40,158 nt of DNA, taken from positions 1-40,158 of the forward strand of contig JALRHB010000001.1 in the NCBI GenBank assembly GCA_023253245.1, in the 5' to 3' direction. The position numbers and the translations under genes are program-made. This document shows, piece by piece, positions 16,257 through 24,932 of this stretch (position 1 is the stretch's first letter; every line of letters begins with the position of its first letter). The notes beneath the pieces were generated by a model. The model did not search any database. It saw nothing but the letters and a program-made list of their open reading frames with translations, and had not been told where the DNA came from. Source of the stretch: Polynucleobacter sp. Lineage in GTDB: Bacteria > Pseudomonadota > Gammaproteobacteria > Burkholderiales > Burkholderiaceae.

Positions 16257-18062
16257 TTAATGCGCACCATCCACTGCTTTTGCGCCGCGTGGAACACGGA
16301 CATTCTCAACCATTGCCTGAATATGAGCAGGAGGTTCTGCAGTTACTTTATCTACCAAGAAGGCAACGATAAAGTTAACGCCAGCACCGACTGCGCCGAA
16401 GGCTTCTGGAGTGATACCAAAGAAGCTATTTGCGCCGCCAATGAGACCAAGATACTCAGTACCCTTGATGAAGAAAATGCCTTTGTGTGCGAACACGTAG
16501 AACAAAGTGATTCCAAGACCAGCAAGCATGCCGGCAATAGCACCTTCTTTGTTCATCTTCTTAGAGAAGATACCCATCATGATTGCAGGGAACAAGGAGC
16601 TCGCAGCAATACCGAAGGCCAATGCCACAGTTCCCGCCGCAAACCCTGGTGGATTCAGGCCTAAGTAACCTGCCACGACGATCGATACCGCCATTGCAAT
16701 CTTACCGGACATCAATTCACCCTTCTCACTGATCTCAGGCATAAATACATTCTTGATCAAGTCGTGAGAAATCGCTGCAGAAATTGCCATCAATAAGCCA
16801 GCAGCTGTAGAAAGCGCCGCAGCCAAACCACCTGCTGCAACCAAACCAATAACCCAGTTAGGCAACATCGCGATTTCAGGGTTAGCCAACACGATGATGT
16901 CAGCATTCACTGTCAACTCATTGCCTTTCCAACCAGCAGCATTAGCCTTGTCAGCAGCAGCTTGATTTTTGGTCTTGTCGTTGTAGTACTGAATACGACC
17001 GTCACCGTTCTTATCAGTCCACTTTAACAAGCCTGTTTGCTCCCAGCGATTCATCCAGCCTGGACGAGTGTCGCCTTTGATGCTTGATTCAACAGCATAG
17101 AGATCACCACCAGTTGCAACAGCAGTGTTAACTGTAGCAATCAAGTTGTACTTTGCCATTGCAGCAACAGCTGGAGCTGTGGTGTACAAAGCGGCAATAA
17201 AGATCAACGCCCAACCAGCAGATGAACGTGCATCTGCAACTGTTTTCACAGTAAAGAAGCGCATGATCACGTGTGGCAAGCCTGCAGTACCAATCATCAA
17301 TGAGAGTGTGTACACAAACATATTGAGCTTGCTACCAGCAGTTGCAGTCGTATATTGACCAAAGCCCAGCTCAGTTACCACTGTGTCTAAGCGTGCCAAC
17401 AAGGAAACATCTTGACCAACCAAGTTAGAGCCCAAACCAATCTGCGGAATTGCAACCCCAGTCAATGCTAAGGAGATATAAACAGCAGGGATGATATAAG
17501 CGACGATCAATACCATGTACTGCGCTACTTGGGTATAAGTAATACCTTTCATACCACCGAACACAGCATACGCAAACACGATCGCCATACCTACATAAAT
17601 ACCAGTTTCCTTAGAAACTTCTAGGAAACGAGCAAATGCGATACCTACACCAGTCATCTGACCAATAATGTAAGTTAAGGAAGCTACGAGCAAGCACAGT
17701 ACTGCCACTGTAGACGCTGTCTTGGAGTAGAAGCGATCGCCAATGAACTGAGGAACTGTGAACTTACCGAACTTACGCAGGTAAGGAGCAAGCAAGAGCG
17801 CCAAGAGAACGTAGCCGCCAGTCCAACCCATGAGGAAGAGACCGCCGCCGTAGCCCATATTGGAAATCAAGCCAGCCATCGAGATAAAGGAAGCAGCAGA
17901 CATCCAGTCAGCAGCTGTCGCCATACCGTTCATTACTGGGTTAACGTCACCACCGGCAACGTAGAACTCGCTAGTAGAGCCTGCACGTGCCCATATCGCA
18001 ATACCGATATAGAGCGCGAAGCTCAGACCAACTATGAGATATATAGTTGTTTGTAATTCCAT
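16257..18062 (-). CDS. Sodium:solute symporter large subunit (VC_2705-type, ActP-like)
   Basis: Inner-membrane carrier of the SSS family, 601 residues with about 13 membrane helices. It belongs to the long subfamily that is encoded with a DUF4212 small subunit; relatives are annotated as acetate or other monocarboxylate symporters, but the substrate is not shown by sequence. N-terminal landmarks are SEFYVAGGDVNPVMNGMATAADWMSAASF (read as the SSS signature region) and GLPHVIMRFF near 261. A polar insertion of about 80 residues (roughly 320-400) between helices contains D350-KNGDGRIQYYN, an EF-hand-like loop. It begins 12 bases after the DUF4212 gene and ends at a strong terminator. Confidence 0.9.
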   Translation of the reverse strand: MELQTTIYLIVGLSFALYIGIAIWARAGSTSEFYVAGGDVNPVMNGMATAADWMSAASFISMAGLISNMGYGGGLFLMGWTGGYVLLALLLAPYLRKFGKFTVPQFIGDRFYSKTASTVAVLCLLVASLTYIIGQMTGVGIAFARFLEVSKETGIYVGMAIVFAYAVFGGMKGITYTQVAQYMVLIVAYIIPAVYISLALTGVAIPQIGLGSNLVGQDVSLLARLDTVVTELGFGQYTTATAGSKLNMFVYTLSLMIGTAGLPHVIMRFFTVKTVADARSSAGWALIFIAALYTTAPAVAAMAKYNLIATVNTAVATGGDLYAVESSIKGDTRPGWMNRWEQTGLLKWTDKNGDGRIQYYNDKTKNQAAADKANAAGWKGNELTVNADIIVLANPEIAMLPNWVIGLVAAGGLAAALSTAAGLLMAISAAISHDLIKNVFMPEISEKGELMSGKIAMAVSIVVAGYLGLNPPGFAAGTVALAFGIAASSLFPAIMMGIFSKKMNKEGAIAGMLAGLGITLFYVFAHKGIFFIKGTEYLGLIGGANSFFGITPEAFGAVGAGVNFIVAFLVDKVTAEPPAHIQAMVENVRVPRGAKAVDGAH

Positions 18063-18074
18063 GAAAATCTCCTG

Positions 18075-18335
18075 TTAGTCTTCGTGAACGTCGAACTGAC
18101 GGTCAATTTTGCCCATACTGCTCTTGTACCACCAAATCAAGGCGATAAAGATCACTATGGAACCTTGTTGAGCAAACCAAAATCCAAGTGGGTATCCACC
18201 AAGAAAAAATGCATTCATTTGTTCAACAAATAAAATGCCGGCGCCGAAAGAGACTAGGAACCAAACAATCAGGATCTTAGTCAATAAGCTCAGGGTAGCT
18301 TTCCAGTAGCCGTGAGCGTCATGAGAATGTTGCAT
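18075..18335 (-). CDS. DUF4212 symporter small subunit
   Basis: 86 residues with two membrane helices (about 14-36 and 50-70), a His-rich N-terminus (MQHSHDAHGYW) and an acidic tail. Sequence such as WFLVSFGAGILF and GYPLGFWFAQQGSI is characteristic of the DUF4212 family, always found next to the long sodium:solute symporter subunit. Probably assembles with the 601-residue carrier encoded 12 bases downstream. A strong GGAGGG ribosome-binding sequence precedes the start at close spacing. Confidence 0.92.
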   Translation of the reverse strand: MQHSHDAHGYWKATLSLLTKILIVWFLVSFGAGILFVEQMNAFFLGGYPLGFWFAQQGSIVIFIALIWWYKSSMGKIDRQFDVHED

Positions 18336-18575
18336 ATTCCCTCCAGAGAATCGCTTTAGTTATAACCATAATTCCAGGTTTCCCCAGAGTCCTATCCGAT
18401 AAATGACTACACAATGCTTAGCCATTTATCATTAATCGCTAATATCGTGGGAATTGCTAAAAGAAATAACTAGTATTAACCCTAAAAATTACTAGGTAAA
18501 AACCCCTGATTTCTTTATAAAAAACAAGCACTTAATTGTGCGAAGCCCCATGGCTTAAGGGATCATCGTCATTTA
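18336..18575 (-). promoter_or_regulatory. Leader region of the symporter operon with inverted repeats
   Basis: This 240-base gap holds no gene. It contains a perfect 8-base inverted repeat GATAAATG (18398-18405) / CATTTATC (18423-18430) with a 17-base spacer, and CTAGTA (18470-18475) / TACTAG (18490-18495). Both lie upstream of the DUF4212 start and could bind a regulator; no named consensus is matched. On the minus strand just after the exonuclease gene, GCAC-AATTAA-GTGC (18528-18541 region) followed by TTGTTTTTTAT looks like a weak terminator. I could not pick a convincing sigma-70 promoter. Confidence 0.35.
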
Positions 18576-19226
18576 TCAATGACGCGGCAATTTTCTCAAG
18601 CGCTTCTCTAATTCTTCAATTGCCTCGATTGAATTGGCATGTTGCTTTAATAACGGCCAAATCTGCATCATGATTTCTGCAGTGGCAAAGGTGTCGGCAG
18701 CAGCTTGATGACGCACAGCGCACTCAATTCCCAAGAACTGCATCCAGTCATCCATATATTTCGCCTTGACCTCAGGATGGCACTTTGCGACCAAAGGCTC
18801 AATATCAATCCAAGCATTTTTGAGCTTTCGACCCAAGTATTGCTTGAAGGTTTTTTGAATCATGGCTTCGTCAAATACTGCATGAAAGGCAAATAAAGGA
18901 GCATCCCCAATCCATTCCTCAAACTTGAGCAAGGCCGCTGGCGGATCTTCTCCACTTTTTTGAGCATCTACCCCTATTCCATGCAACAAGATGTTTTCTT
19001 TATCGGATTTTCTACTGGGGTCTTGCTTGAGAACCACCTCAAAACTATCGGCAAGATCTATTTTGAGACTTTGTGTAATTGGGTCTAAGTGAAGAGATAC
19101 CGCTGCAATTTCTATTAAGCTCGCTTTACGGGTATTTAAACCCGTAGTCTCCACATCTAAAACCACCCAGCGGTAAGGATGCATGGGTGCCCTGCCCCAC
19201 AAGCCCTTAATCCAATCGATATTCAT
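18576..19226 (-). CDS. DnaQ-like 3'-5' exonuclease (DEDDh)
   Basis: 216 residues with the three exonuclease motifs: ExoI VVLDVETTGLNT (Asp and Glu) near residue 23, ExoII FHAVFDEAMI near 115, and ExoIII RHQAAADTFATAE with His and Asp near 177. This is the fold of DNA polymerase III epsilon, but it lacks the polymerase-binding tail and its setting is different from dnaQ. Its ATG follows the stop of the DUF294 gene with a 2-base gap, implying translation from one message. Similar pairs occur near ActP-type symporters in other proteobacteria; whether the substrate is nucleic acid or a small nucleotide is unknown. Confidence 0.88.
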   Translation of the reverse strand: MNIDWIKGLWGRAPMHPYRWVVLDVETTGLNTRKASLIEIAAVSLHLDPITQSLKIDLADSFEVVLKQDPSRKSDKENILLHGIGVDAQKSGEDPPAALLKFEEWIGDAPLFAFHAVFDEAMIQKTFKQYLGRKLKNAWIDIEPLVAKCHPEVKAKYMDDWMQFLGIECAVRHQAAADTFATAEIMMQIWPLLKQHANSIEAIEELEKRLRKLPRH

Positions 19227-19228
19227 TC

Positions 19229-21118
19229 TTATTGCCCAAACGAACGCTCAAGGCGCTGTTGGAAATTTCTAGTAACGCTCAGTGATTCTTTCAAAATACG
19301 CCTATCAATATTGTTCAAGCTATTGAGCTCAATCGCATTCGGATTACCATCAATTTCATGTGCATCAATTTGAATCGATAAGCGCAGCATCTGCAGGTAT
19401 TCAAATGCTGTTACCCAGGACATGTACTCCGCCTCAGGCACTCTCAATACTTGCCCAACTGCAATAAGACGCTCTCTTGTATTGGTCTCCGGTATAGCGT
19501 TTGCCAAAGCATAGATGCGCGCCGCATCAACCAAAATGGCAGTGCCGTGTTTTTTCAAATCAATACACTGCTTGCCATCCAACTTAATCGTATCCAAACC
19601 ACCATGCCAAGTTATGGGCACCTTCATGCGCAGTGAATTCTCAGCTAATTGCTTCAAGAAACGTTGATTCCGTGGAGCATGCGTCAGAATAATTTCTTTC
19701 ATCTTCAGCAACAAATCGGGGTTGCCCGCAATCCTTCTGAAATCAAAGTAAATACTGGCATTTAATAAGTTCTCACCTGAACCCTCATCAATCCAGTGCT
19801 CAAATTTGCGATTCCACTCCGCCTCACTTAAGCAAATTTTTGGATTACTTGCCATCACATTGCCTTTACACAAAGGATAGCCACAAACATCTAGGGCTTT
19901 ATTCACGTCCAGAGCAAATGCAAGATACTTTTCACGTACTGCATCGCTGGCCTCTCCGGCAAAAACCAAAGCATTATCTTGATCTGTTGCGATAGTTTGC
20001 TCAGAGCGACCTTCAGATCCAAGCGCAATCCAAGCAAAGCTCTTCATATCGATATTGTGCTGATGTGCATAAAGCTCAATCAATCGGTCACACACTAAGT
20101 CATTCAAATCGCTGATTAATCGGGTTAGTTGCTTAGCCTGAACTCCTTGGCCAATGAGGTTCTTAGCAAAACGCCTAATATCTTTAGCGCATAGCGCTAC
20201 ACTCGCCAAATCGGGTGCAGAGCGGATAGACATACTGATATGCTTTAGAGAGAGTCGCTGCATTGCAAACAAATCTCTCTCCGAGAGAATATTGACAACT
20301 TCACTGCCATCCATCACTGGAATATGCCGGATACCCAACTGTAGAAACATTAAAGCCGCATCTTGAGCACTATCGCGAATCGTTAAAGACTTTACCCCTT
20401 TAGTCATAACCTCTTTAATGGGCAGGTTCACATCAATTTGCGGAATCGTGACTCTTCCCAAAATGTCATATCGGGTCAGAATGCCCATCAAACCTTCTTG
20501 AGAATTACCTACTAATATCGAGCCCACTCTGCGATCATGCATCTGCGTCAAGGCCTCTTTAATACTAGTATCGGGAGAGACGCAGAGGGGCTTTTTACGA
20601 GGTAATTCACCAAGCGGGGTTTCCAAGGACTGCTCAGAAAAAATTTGGGAAGTGTAGGTTCTTTGTAATACCTGCCATGAGCGCTCTAAAAATCTCATGA
20701 TGCTTTGACTTAAAAAATCTGCAAACTGCGGCGACATTTCTGCCAAGCGTCTCATGACATCCGTAGAAATACTCAAGCAGAAGCAATCTCCAATTGCGGC
20801 ATAGCTTGCAGTTGGAGATCGACCAGCCATAGCCGCACTCACCGGAAAGAGCTCACCTGCTTCAATTTCATGAGCTTCTCCTGCTTCATTAGAAAGACCT
20901 TGTCGTGAAACTACGCCACCCTTACGAATAAAAAATAATCGGTTTACGGGAGGGCTTTGGGGCGATAAAAATACCTCATCAGGCGCGAAATACTCCTCCT
21001 GAGAATTTTCAATGAAAAAATCGACATGCTCCGGTTTCATTTCAGAAAATGGGAGCACCTGCATCATCTGCTGGGTCAGATTCACAATCAAGCTACGAGA
21101 TGGGCTGGTTTTCTTCAA
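19229..21118 (-). CDS. cNMP-binding / CBS pair / DUF294 nucleotidyltransferase-like regulator
   Basis: 629 residues in four parts. Residues about 20-150 form a cyclic-nucleotide-binding-type beta barrel (VFLSPQSPPVNRLFFIRKGGVVSR, EAGELFPVSAAMAG). Residues about 175-300 are two CBS repeats (VSPDTSIKEALTQMHDRRVGSILV and ILSERDLF). The DUF294 putative nucleotidyltransferase region follows, with LGSEGRSEQTIATDQDNALVF around 370-390 giving the G-S...D-x-D pattern of the polymerase-beta superfamily. The C-terminal domain (about 480-625) is DUF294_C. Related to the regulatory part of GlnD-like enzymes, but no transferase substrate is known. Co-encoded with the exonuclease and upstream of the symporter genes, so it probably regulates carboxylate uptake or use. 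Confidence 0.88.
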   Translation of the reverse strand: MKKTSPSRSLIVNLTQQMMQVLPFSEMKPEHVDFFIENSQEEYFAPDEVFLSPQSPPVNRLFFIRKGGVVSRQGLSNEAGEAHEIEAGELFPVSAAMAGRSPTASYAAIGDCFCLSISTDVMRRLAEMSPQFADFLSQSIMRFLERSWQVLQRTYTSQIFSEQSLETPLGELPRKKPLCVSPDTSIKEALTQMHDRRVGSILVGNSQEGLMGILTRYDILGRVTIPQIDVNLPIKEVMTKGVKSLTIRDSAQDAALMFLQLGIRHIPVMDGSEVVNILSERDLFAMQRLSLKHISMSIRSAPDLASVALCAKDIRRFAKNLIGQGVQAKQLTRLISDLNDLVCDRLIELYAHQHNIDMKSFAWIALGSEGRSEQTIATDQDNALVFAGEASDAVREKYLAFALDVNKALDVCGYPLCKGNVMASNPKICLSEAEWNRKFEHWIDEGSGENLLNASIYFDFRRIAGNPDLLLKMKEIILTHAPRNQRFLKQLAENSLRMKVPITWHGGLDTIKLDGKQCIDLKKHGTAILVDAARIYALANAIPETNTRERLIAVGQVLRVPEAEYMSWVTAFEYLQMLRLSIQIDAHEIDGNPNAIELNSLNNIDRRILKESLSVTRNFQQRLERSFGQ

Positions 21119-21190
21119 GGCGTCCTCAGTCTTTCGCTTCTGATCAAACTCTCAATTTATCGCGCCATCTGTTTGCTGTCCATAGTATTG

Positions 21191-21226
21191 GCCCCACTTG
21201 TTTGACTCTAATCAAATAAGTGGGGC
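21191..21226. repeat. Hairpin between prepilin gene and DUF294 gene
   Basis: GCCCCACTTGTTTGA (21191-21205) and TCAAATAAGTGGGGC (21212-21226) pair over 15 bases with one wobble. On the plus strand it is followed by TTTATT. On the minus strand, where the adjacent genes lie, there is no T-run after it. It may still act as a transcript end for the prepilin gene ending at 21252, but the polarity does not fit well. Confidence 0.5.
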
Positions 21227-21251
21227 TTTATTAAAAACCCAAGCGAGCGAC

Positions 21252-21770
21252 TTACTTACTCAAGCGACACTCTGCGGGTAGCAATTGAGCGGGCAGGTTT
21301 GTTTCCACATTTCTACATGACCACGCTCCAGCCCAAGTGGAGCCCTCTGGCTTAGACAAGTCGATTCCCCTAGGAGTAATGGCATCGGGCTCATTCGTTG
21401 GAATCAGGTAAAGGGTATTTTTACCTGCAGGAGCAACATTTGCCTGATAGTCAATAGCAATCGCTCCTGAAGGGTCAATTTCAATTAACTTCACATTTCG
21501 GGTGGGGGCAAACACAAAAGATCCCTGAGTTGCCTCATCCATTGCCACAGTGCCACGACTAGAAAAAGTCTCTGTTACAGCTAGCTTTGCGGCTGAGGCG
21601 AGATTTAAACCTTCCACAATCCTGCTGCGGGCGATGTAGTCCTGATACTTTGGAACTGCTACTGCAACCAAGATACCAATAATGGCAACAACGACCATGA
21701 CCTCAATTAGAGTGAAGCCTGATTCCTCAATTGAATTTAATTCTAGGGTAGTGATATTTTTTGTAGCCAT
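21252..21770 (-). CDS. Type IV prepilin (major-pilin-like)
   Basis: 172 residues from the chosen start. The leader ends ...NSIEESG and is followed by FTLIEVMVVVAIIGILVAVAVP, the N-methylated helix of type IV pilins (landmark, with Glu at +5). Prepilin peptidase would cut after the Gly. The C-terminal Cys pair (WSCRNV and PAECRLSK) fits a pilin disulfide loop. I chose the ATG at 21770 because GGAG lies 8 bases before it; the frame extends to 21800. The leader of 18 residues is longer than the usual 6-7 of type IVa pilins. No pilus assembly genes are nearby. Confidence 0.88.
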   Translation of the reverse strand: MATKNITTLELNSIEESGFTLIEVMVVVAIIGILVAVAVPKYQDYIARSRIVEGLNLASAAKLAVTETFSSRGTVAMDEATQGSFVFAPTRNVKLIEIDPSGAIAIDYQANVAPAGKNTLYLIPTNEPDAITPRGIDLSKPEGSTWAGAWSCRNVETNLPAQLLPAECRLSK

Positions 21771-21843
21771 GGGACTTTCTCCGGAAGTGAAATACATCAT
21801 CTTCTAGTCTATACCCATGAAATTCAAGGCGCCACAATGTAAG

Positions 21844-21872
21844 AAAAGCCGGCTACAGAAGCCGGCTTTTTC
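21844..21872 (-). terminator. Rho-independent terminator after TerC gene
   Basis: AGCCGGCT (21847-21854) and AGCCGGCT (21860-21867) pair around a 5-base loop, flanked by A-run and T-run, so it can work in both directions. It lies 20 bases beyond the stop of the TerC gene. Confidence 0.85.
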
Positions 21873-21892
21873 ATGAGATTAAGAGAGAAAAC

Positions 21893-22600
21893 TTAATGCG
21901 CTTCTTTTTTGGCGTTCTTTTTCTTCAAGTACGTACCAACCAAAATCACAATAACTATTCCAACAACTTCGAACGCTAGCTTCGCATCACCCAAAGCGGC
22001 ATGCAGGCTATCTTTAATCGCTGGATCGTCTACTAACATGCCACCCGCCAAGAAACCTAAAAGGCCAGCGCCCAAAGTAATGATGATTGGGAAACGCTCC
22101 ATCACCTTTAACAACATGGCGCTACCAAAAATGATCAACGGAATAGACATTCCCAGACCAATAATTAAAAGTAATAGACGAGTCTCTTCTGGACCTTTTT
22201 GAGCCGCTGCCGCAACAGCCAACACATTATCCAAACTCATCACTAGGTCAGCAATCAAGATCGTACGAATAGCAGCCCAAATACTAGACTTTGCTTCCAT
22301 ATGCTCTTCACCATCACTGTCCGATAACAGCTGAATGCCGATATATAACAAAAGCACGCCACCAATGATCTTGAGGTAGGGCAAAGTCAACAAGGCTACT
22401 GCTGTAATGGTAAGAACTACCCGCAGAATAATTGCGGCGGCGCTGCCCCAAAAAATTGCTTTCTTTTGTTGTGCGGGAGGCAAATTGCGTGAAGCTAAAG
22501 CGATCACTACTGCGTTATCGCCAGACAACAAAATATTCGCAACAATAATTGAGAGTAATGCCGCCCAAAAGCTAGCATCAGAAAAAGCTGAAAAATCCAT
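21893..22600 (-). CDS. TerC family integral membrane protein (YjbE-like)
   Basis: 235 residues with about seven membrane helices. Two internal repeats carry the TerC acidic motifs LSGDNAVVIALASRNLP near residue 26 and DLVMSLDNVLAVAAAA near 117. The family includes manganese exporters and tellurite-resistance-associated proteins; metal export, possibly during loading of secreted enzymes, is the best guess. The basic tail (KKKNAKKEAH) is cytoplasmic. Flanked by terminators on both sides, so it is a single-gene transcript. Confidence 0.9.
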   Translation of the reverse strand: MDFSAFSDASFWAALLSIIVANILLSGDNAVVIALASRNLPPAQQKKAIFWGSAAAIILRVVLTITAVALLTLPYLKIIGGVLLLYIGIQLLSDSDGEEHMEAKSSIWAAIRTILIADLVMSLDNVLAVAAAAQKGPEETRLLLLIIGLGMSIPLIIFGSAMLLKVMERFPIIITLGAGLLGFLAGGMLVDDPAIKDSLHAALGDAKLAFEVVGIVIVILVGTYLKKKNAKKEAH

Positions 22601-22647
22601 AATGTCTCCGTACTTTTTTATATTTTAGTTTTAACTACTTTTACAAC

Positions 22648-22675
22648 AAAAAAGCATGCCGACGAATCGGCACGC
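22648..22675 (-). terminator. Rho-independent terminator after sucD
   Basis: On the minus strand GCGTGCCGA-TTCG-TCGGCATGC forms a nine-pair stem (one wobble) with a TTCG tetraloop, followed by TTTTTT. It starts 7 bases after the sucD stop codon. Confidence 0.93.
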
Positions 22676-22681
22676 CTTCGA

Positions 22682-23575
22682 TTACAACATGGCTTTAAGT
22701 AAAGCAGCCATTTCAGATGGGTTCTTTGTTACCTTAAAGCCACACTCTTCCATAATGGCTAGCTTAGCATCAGCCGTATCTGCTCCACCAGAAATCAATG
22801 CGCCAGCATGGCCCATACGCTTTCCTGGAGGCGCTGTTACGCCTGCGATAAAGCCAACTACCGGCTTTTTCATATTATCTTTACACCAACGAGCCGCTTC
22901 CGCCTCATCTGGACCGCCGATCTCACCAATCATAATGACTGCGTCAGTCTCGGGATCCTCATTAAACATCTTCATCACATCAATGTGCTTCAGGCCATTA
23001 ATAGGATCGCCACCAATACCCACCGCAGTAGATTGACCTAGACCAATTGCTGTGAGTTGGCCAACAGCCTCGTAAGTTAAGGTGCCAGAACGGCTCACTA
23101 CACCAATACGGCCTTTTTTATGAATATGCCCAGGCATGATGCCGATTTTGATTTCATCTGGAGTGATAATTCCAGGGCAATTAGGGCCAAGCAATAAAGT
23201 TTTTTTGCCACCAGCCGCCTCTTTAGCTTTCATCTTATTGCGCACCTCTAACATGTCGCGCACTGGGATGCCTTCAGTAATGCAGATTACAAAATCGAGA
23301 TCTGCCTCAACCGCTTCCCAAATCGCAGCAGCAGCGCCAGGAGGCGGAACATAAATCACAGAGGTAGTGGCACCAGTTTGTTGAGCAGCCTCTTTTACCG
23401 TTCCAAAAATGGGAATGTTAAAAATAGATTCGCCAGCCTTCTTTGGATTTACACCTGCTACAAAACAATTTTTGCCGTTTGCATATTCTTGACATTTTTC
23501 TGTATGGAACTGGCCAGTCTTACCAGTAATACCTTGAGTGATGACTCGTGTATTTTTATTTACCAAAATAGACAT
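22682..23575 (-). CDS. sucD: Succinyl-CoA synthetase alpha subunit
   Basis: TCA-cycle enzyme that couples succinyl-CoA cleavage to nucleotide triphosphate synthesis, acting with SucC. The CoA-binding N-terminal domain shows TRVITQGITGKTGQFHTE and VAGVNPKKAG; the phosphohistidine is in KRMGHAGALISGG near residue 246. The ATG at 23575 (MSILVNKNTR) is chosen because AAGGA lies 8 bases before it; an in-frame TTG two codons upstream is less likely. 297 residues. It follows sucC by 15 bases, forming a sucCD operon closed by a terminator. Confidence 0.97.
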   Translation of the reverse strand: MSILVNKNTRVITQGITGKTGQFHTEKCQEYANGKNCFVAGVNPKKAGESIFNIPIFGTVKEAAQQTGATTSVIYVPPPGAAAAIWEAVEADLDFVICITEGIPVRDMLEVRNKMKAKEAAGGKKTLLLGPNCPGIITPDEIKIGIMPGHIHKKGRIGVVSRSGTLTYEAVGQLTAIGLGQSTAVGIGGDPINGLKHIDVMKMFNEDPETDAVIMIGEIGGPDEAEAARWCKDNMKKPVVGFIAGVTAPPGKRMGHAGALISGGADTADAKLAIMEECGFKVTKNPSEMAALLKAML

Positions 23576-23590
23576 ATTCAAATTCCTTGA

Positions 23591-24760
23591 TTATTTATTT
23601 TTTGCAACAGCGGCAACTACTTTTGTAGCTGCTTCAGCCATTGAATCGGCGCTAATGATTGGTAAACCAGAGTCAGCAAGAATCTTCTTGCCTAAGTCCT
23701 CATTGGTTCCCTTCATTCGCACAACCAAAGGCACTGTCAAATTGACAGCCTTACATGCTGTAACCACTCCATCTGCGATGACATCGCAACGCATGATGCC
23801 GCCAAAAATATTCACCAAAATCGCCTCAACACTCTTGTTCTTGAGCATGATTTTGAAGGCTTCTGTTACTTTTTCCGCTGTGGCTCCACCTCCTACGTCT
23901 AAGAAGTTTGCTGGCTCACCACCAAACAACTTAATCGTATCCATGGTGGCCATAGCCAAACCAGCACCATTAACTAAGCAACCAATATTGCCATCAAGGG
24001 AGATGTACGCAAGATCAAATTTAGAAGCTTCAATTTCCGCTGCATCCTCTTCATCAATATCACGGTAAGCAACAATTTCAGGATGGCGATACAGAGCATT
24101 AGGATCAAAGTTAAATTTAGCATCCAATGCTTTGATCTTGCCGTTACCTTCCAAAATTAATGGGTTGATTTCAACTAATGAAGCATCAGTATCCCAATAT
24201 GTTTTGTAGAGATTTTTAAATACATCGCGAGCCATTGGTATAGAGGCATCAGGGACACCAATCCCTTTTGCAATCACATCGCAGTCAGCATCAGTTAAGC
24301 CAATCATCGGATCAACAAAAACTTTAATAATTTTTTCGGGATGAGATTCAGCCACCTCTTCGATATCCATGCCACCCTCACTGGATGCCATGATCACATT
24401 CTTTTGTGTGCCACGATCAGTCACGATACTGAAGTAGTACTCTTTCTTAATATCAGCACCATCTTCAATTAGTAAGCGATTTACCTTTTGACCTTCTGGC
24501 CCAGTTTGATGAGTCTTTAATTGCATTCCCAAAATCTCAGAAGCATATCTTTTAACTTCATCCATGCTCTTTGCTAGCTTTACGCCGCCACCCTTACCAC
24601 GCCCACCTGCGTGAATTTGAGCTTTCACAACCCATACTGGGCCACCCAGTTTTTCAGCTGCTTTGACTGCCTCATCAACACTGAACGCAGGAATGCCATT
24701 AGGAACAGGCACATTAAATTGGCGTAATAGTTCTTTGCCTTGGTACTCGTGAATTTTCAT
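23591..24760 (-). CDS. sucC: Succinyl-CoA synthetase beta subunit
   Basis: 389-residue ATP-grasp subunit. Landmarks: MKIHEYQGKELLRQFNVPVP at the N-terminus (start of family), KAQIHAGGRGKGGGVKLA near 46, LVEINPLIL near 205, and GNIGCLVNGAGLAMATMD near 255. Also VNIFGGIMRCDVIADG near 318. GGAG lies 5-6 bases before the start. The 172-base gap upstream separates it from recX and should contain the sucCD promoter, which I could not fix precisely. Confidence 0.97.
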   Translation of the reverse strand: MKIHEYQGKELLRQFNVPVPNGIPAFSVDEAVKAAEKLGGPVWVVKAQIHAGGRGKGGGVKLAKSMDEVKRYASEILGMQLKTHQTGPEGQKVNRLLIEDGADIKKEYYFSIVTDRGTQKNVIMASSEGGMDIEEVAESHPEKIIKVFVDPMIGLTDADCDVIAKGIGVPDASIPMARDVFKNLYKTYWDTDASLVEINPLILEGNGKIKALDAKFNFDPNALYRHPEIVAYRDIDEEDAAEIEASKFDLAYISLDGNIGCLVNGAGLAMATMDTIKLFGGEPANFLDVGGGATAEKVTEAFKIMLKNKSVEAILVNIFGGIMRCDVIADGVVTACKAVNLTVPLVVRMKGTNEDLGKKILADSGLPIISADSMAEAATKVVAAVAKNK

Positions 24761-24932
24761 AATTACTCCGAAACGGTGTCTTTTTTAGCTAGCGATAAGA
24801 ATTTATAAAACCTAACACCTATTTTTAGCTTTCTTACTGCATATGGCTAATAAATGGCATGCGATTTATCCGACTCCGTAAGTCTATCATGTTGCAATGC
24901 ATCAACTAGAGCTTATTGGCTCCGTAATTGCC

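Noticed and set aside
22656..23036. 126-codon plus-strand frame opposite sucD
   Set aside because: Antisense shadow of conserved SucD sequence and it begins inside the sucD terminator hairpin.
23538..24068. 176-codon plus-strand frame opposite sucC/sucD
   Set aside because: It is antisense to strongly conserved SucC sequence, spans the sucC-sucD junction, and has shadow-type composition.
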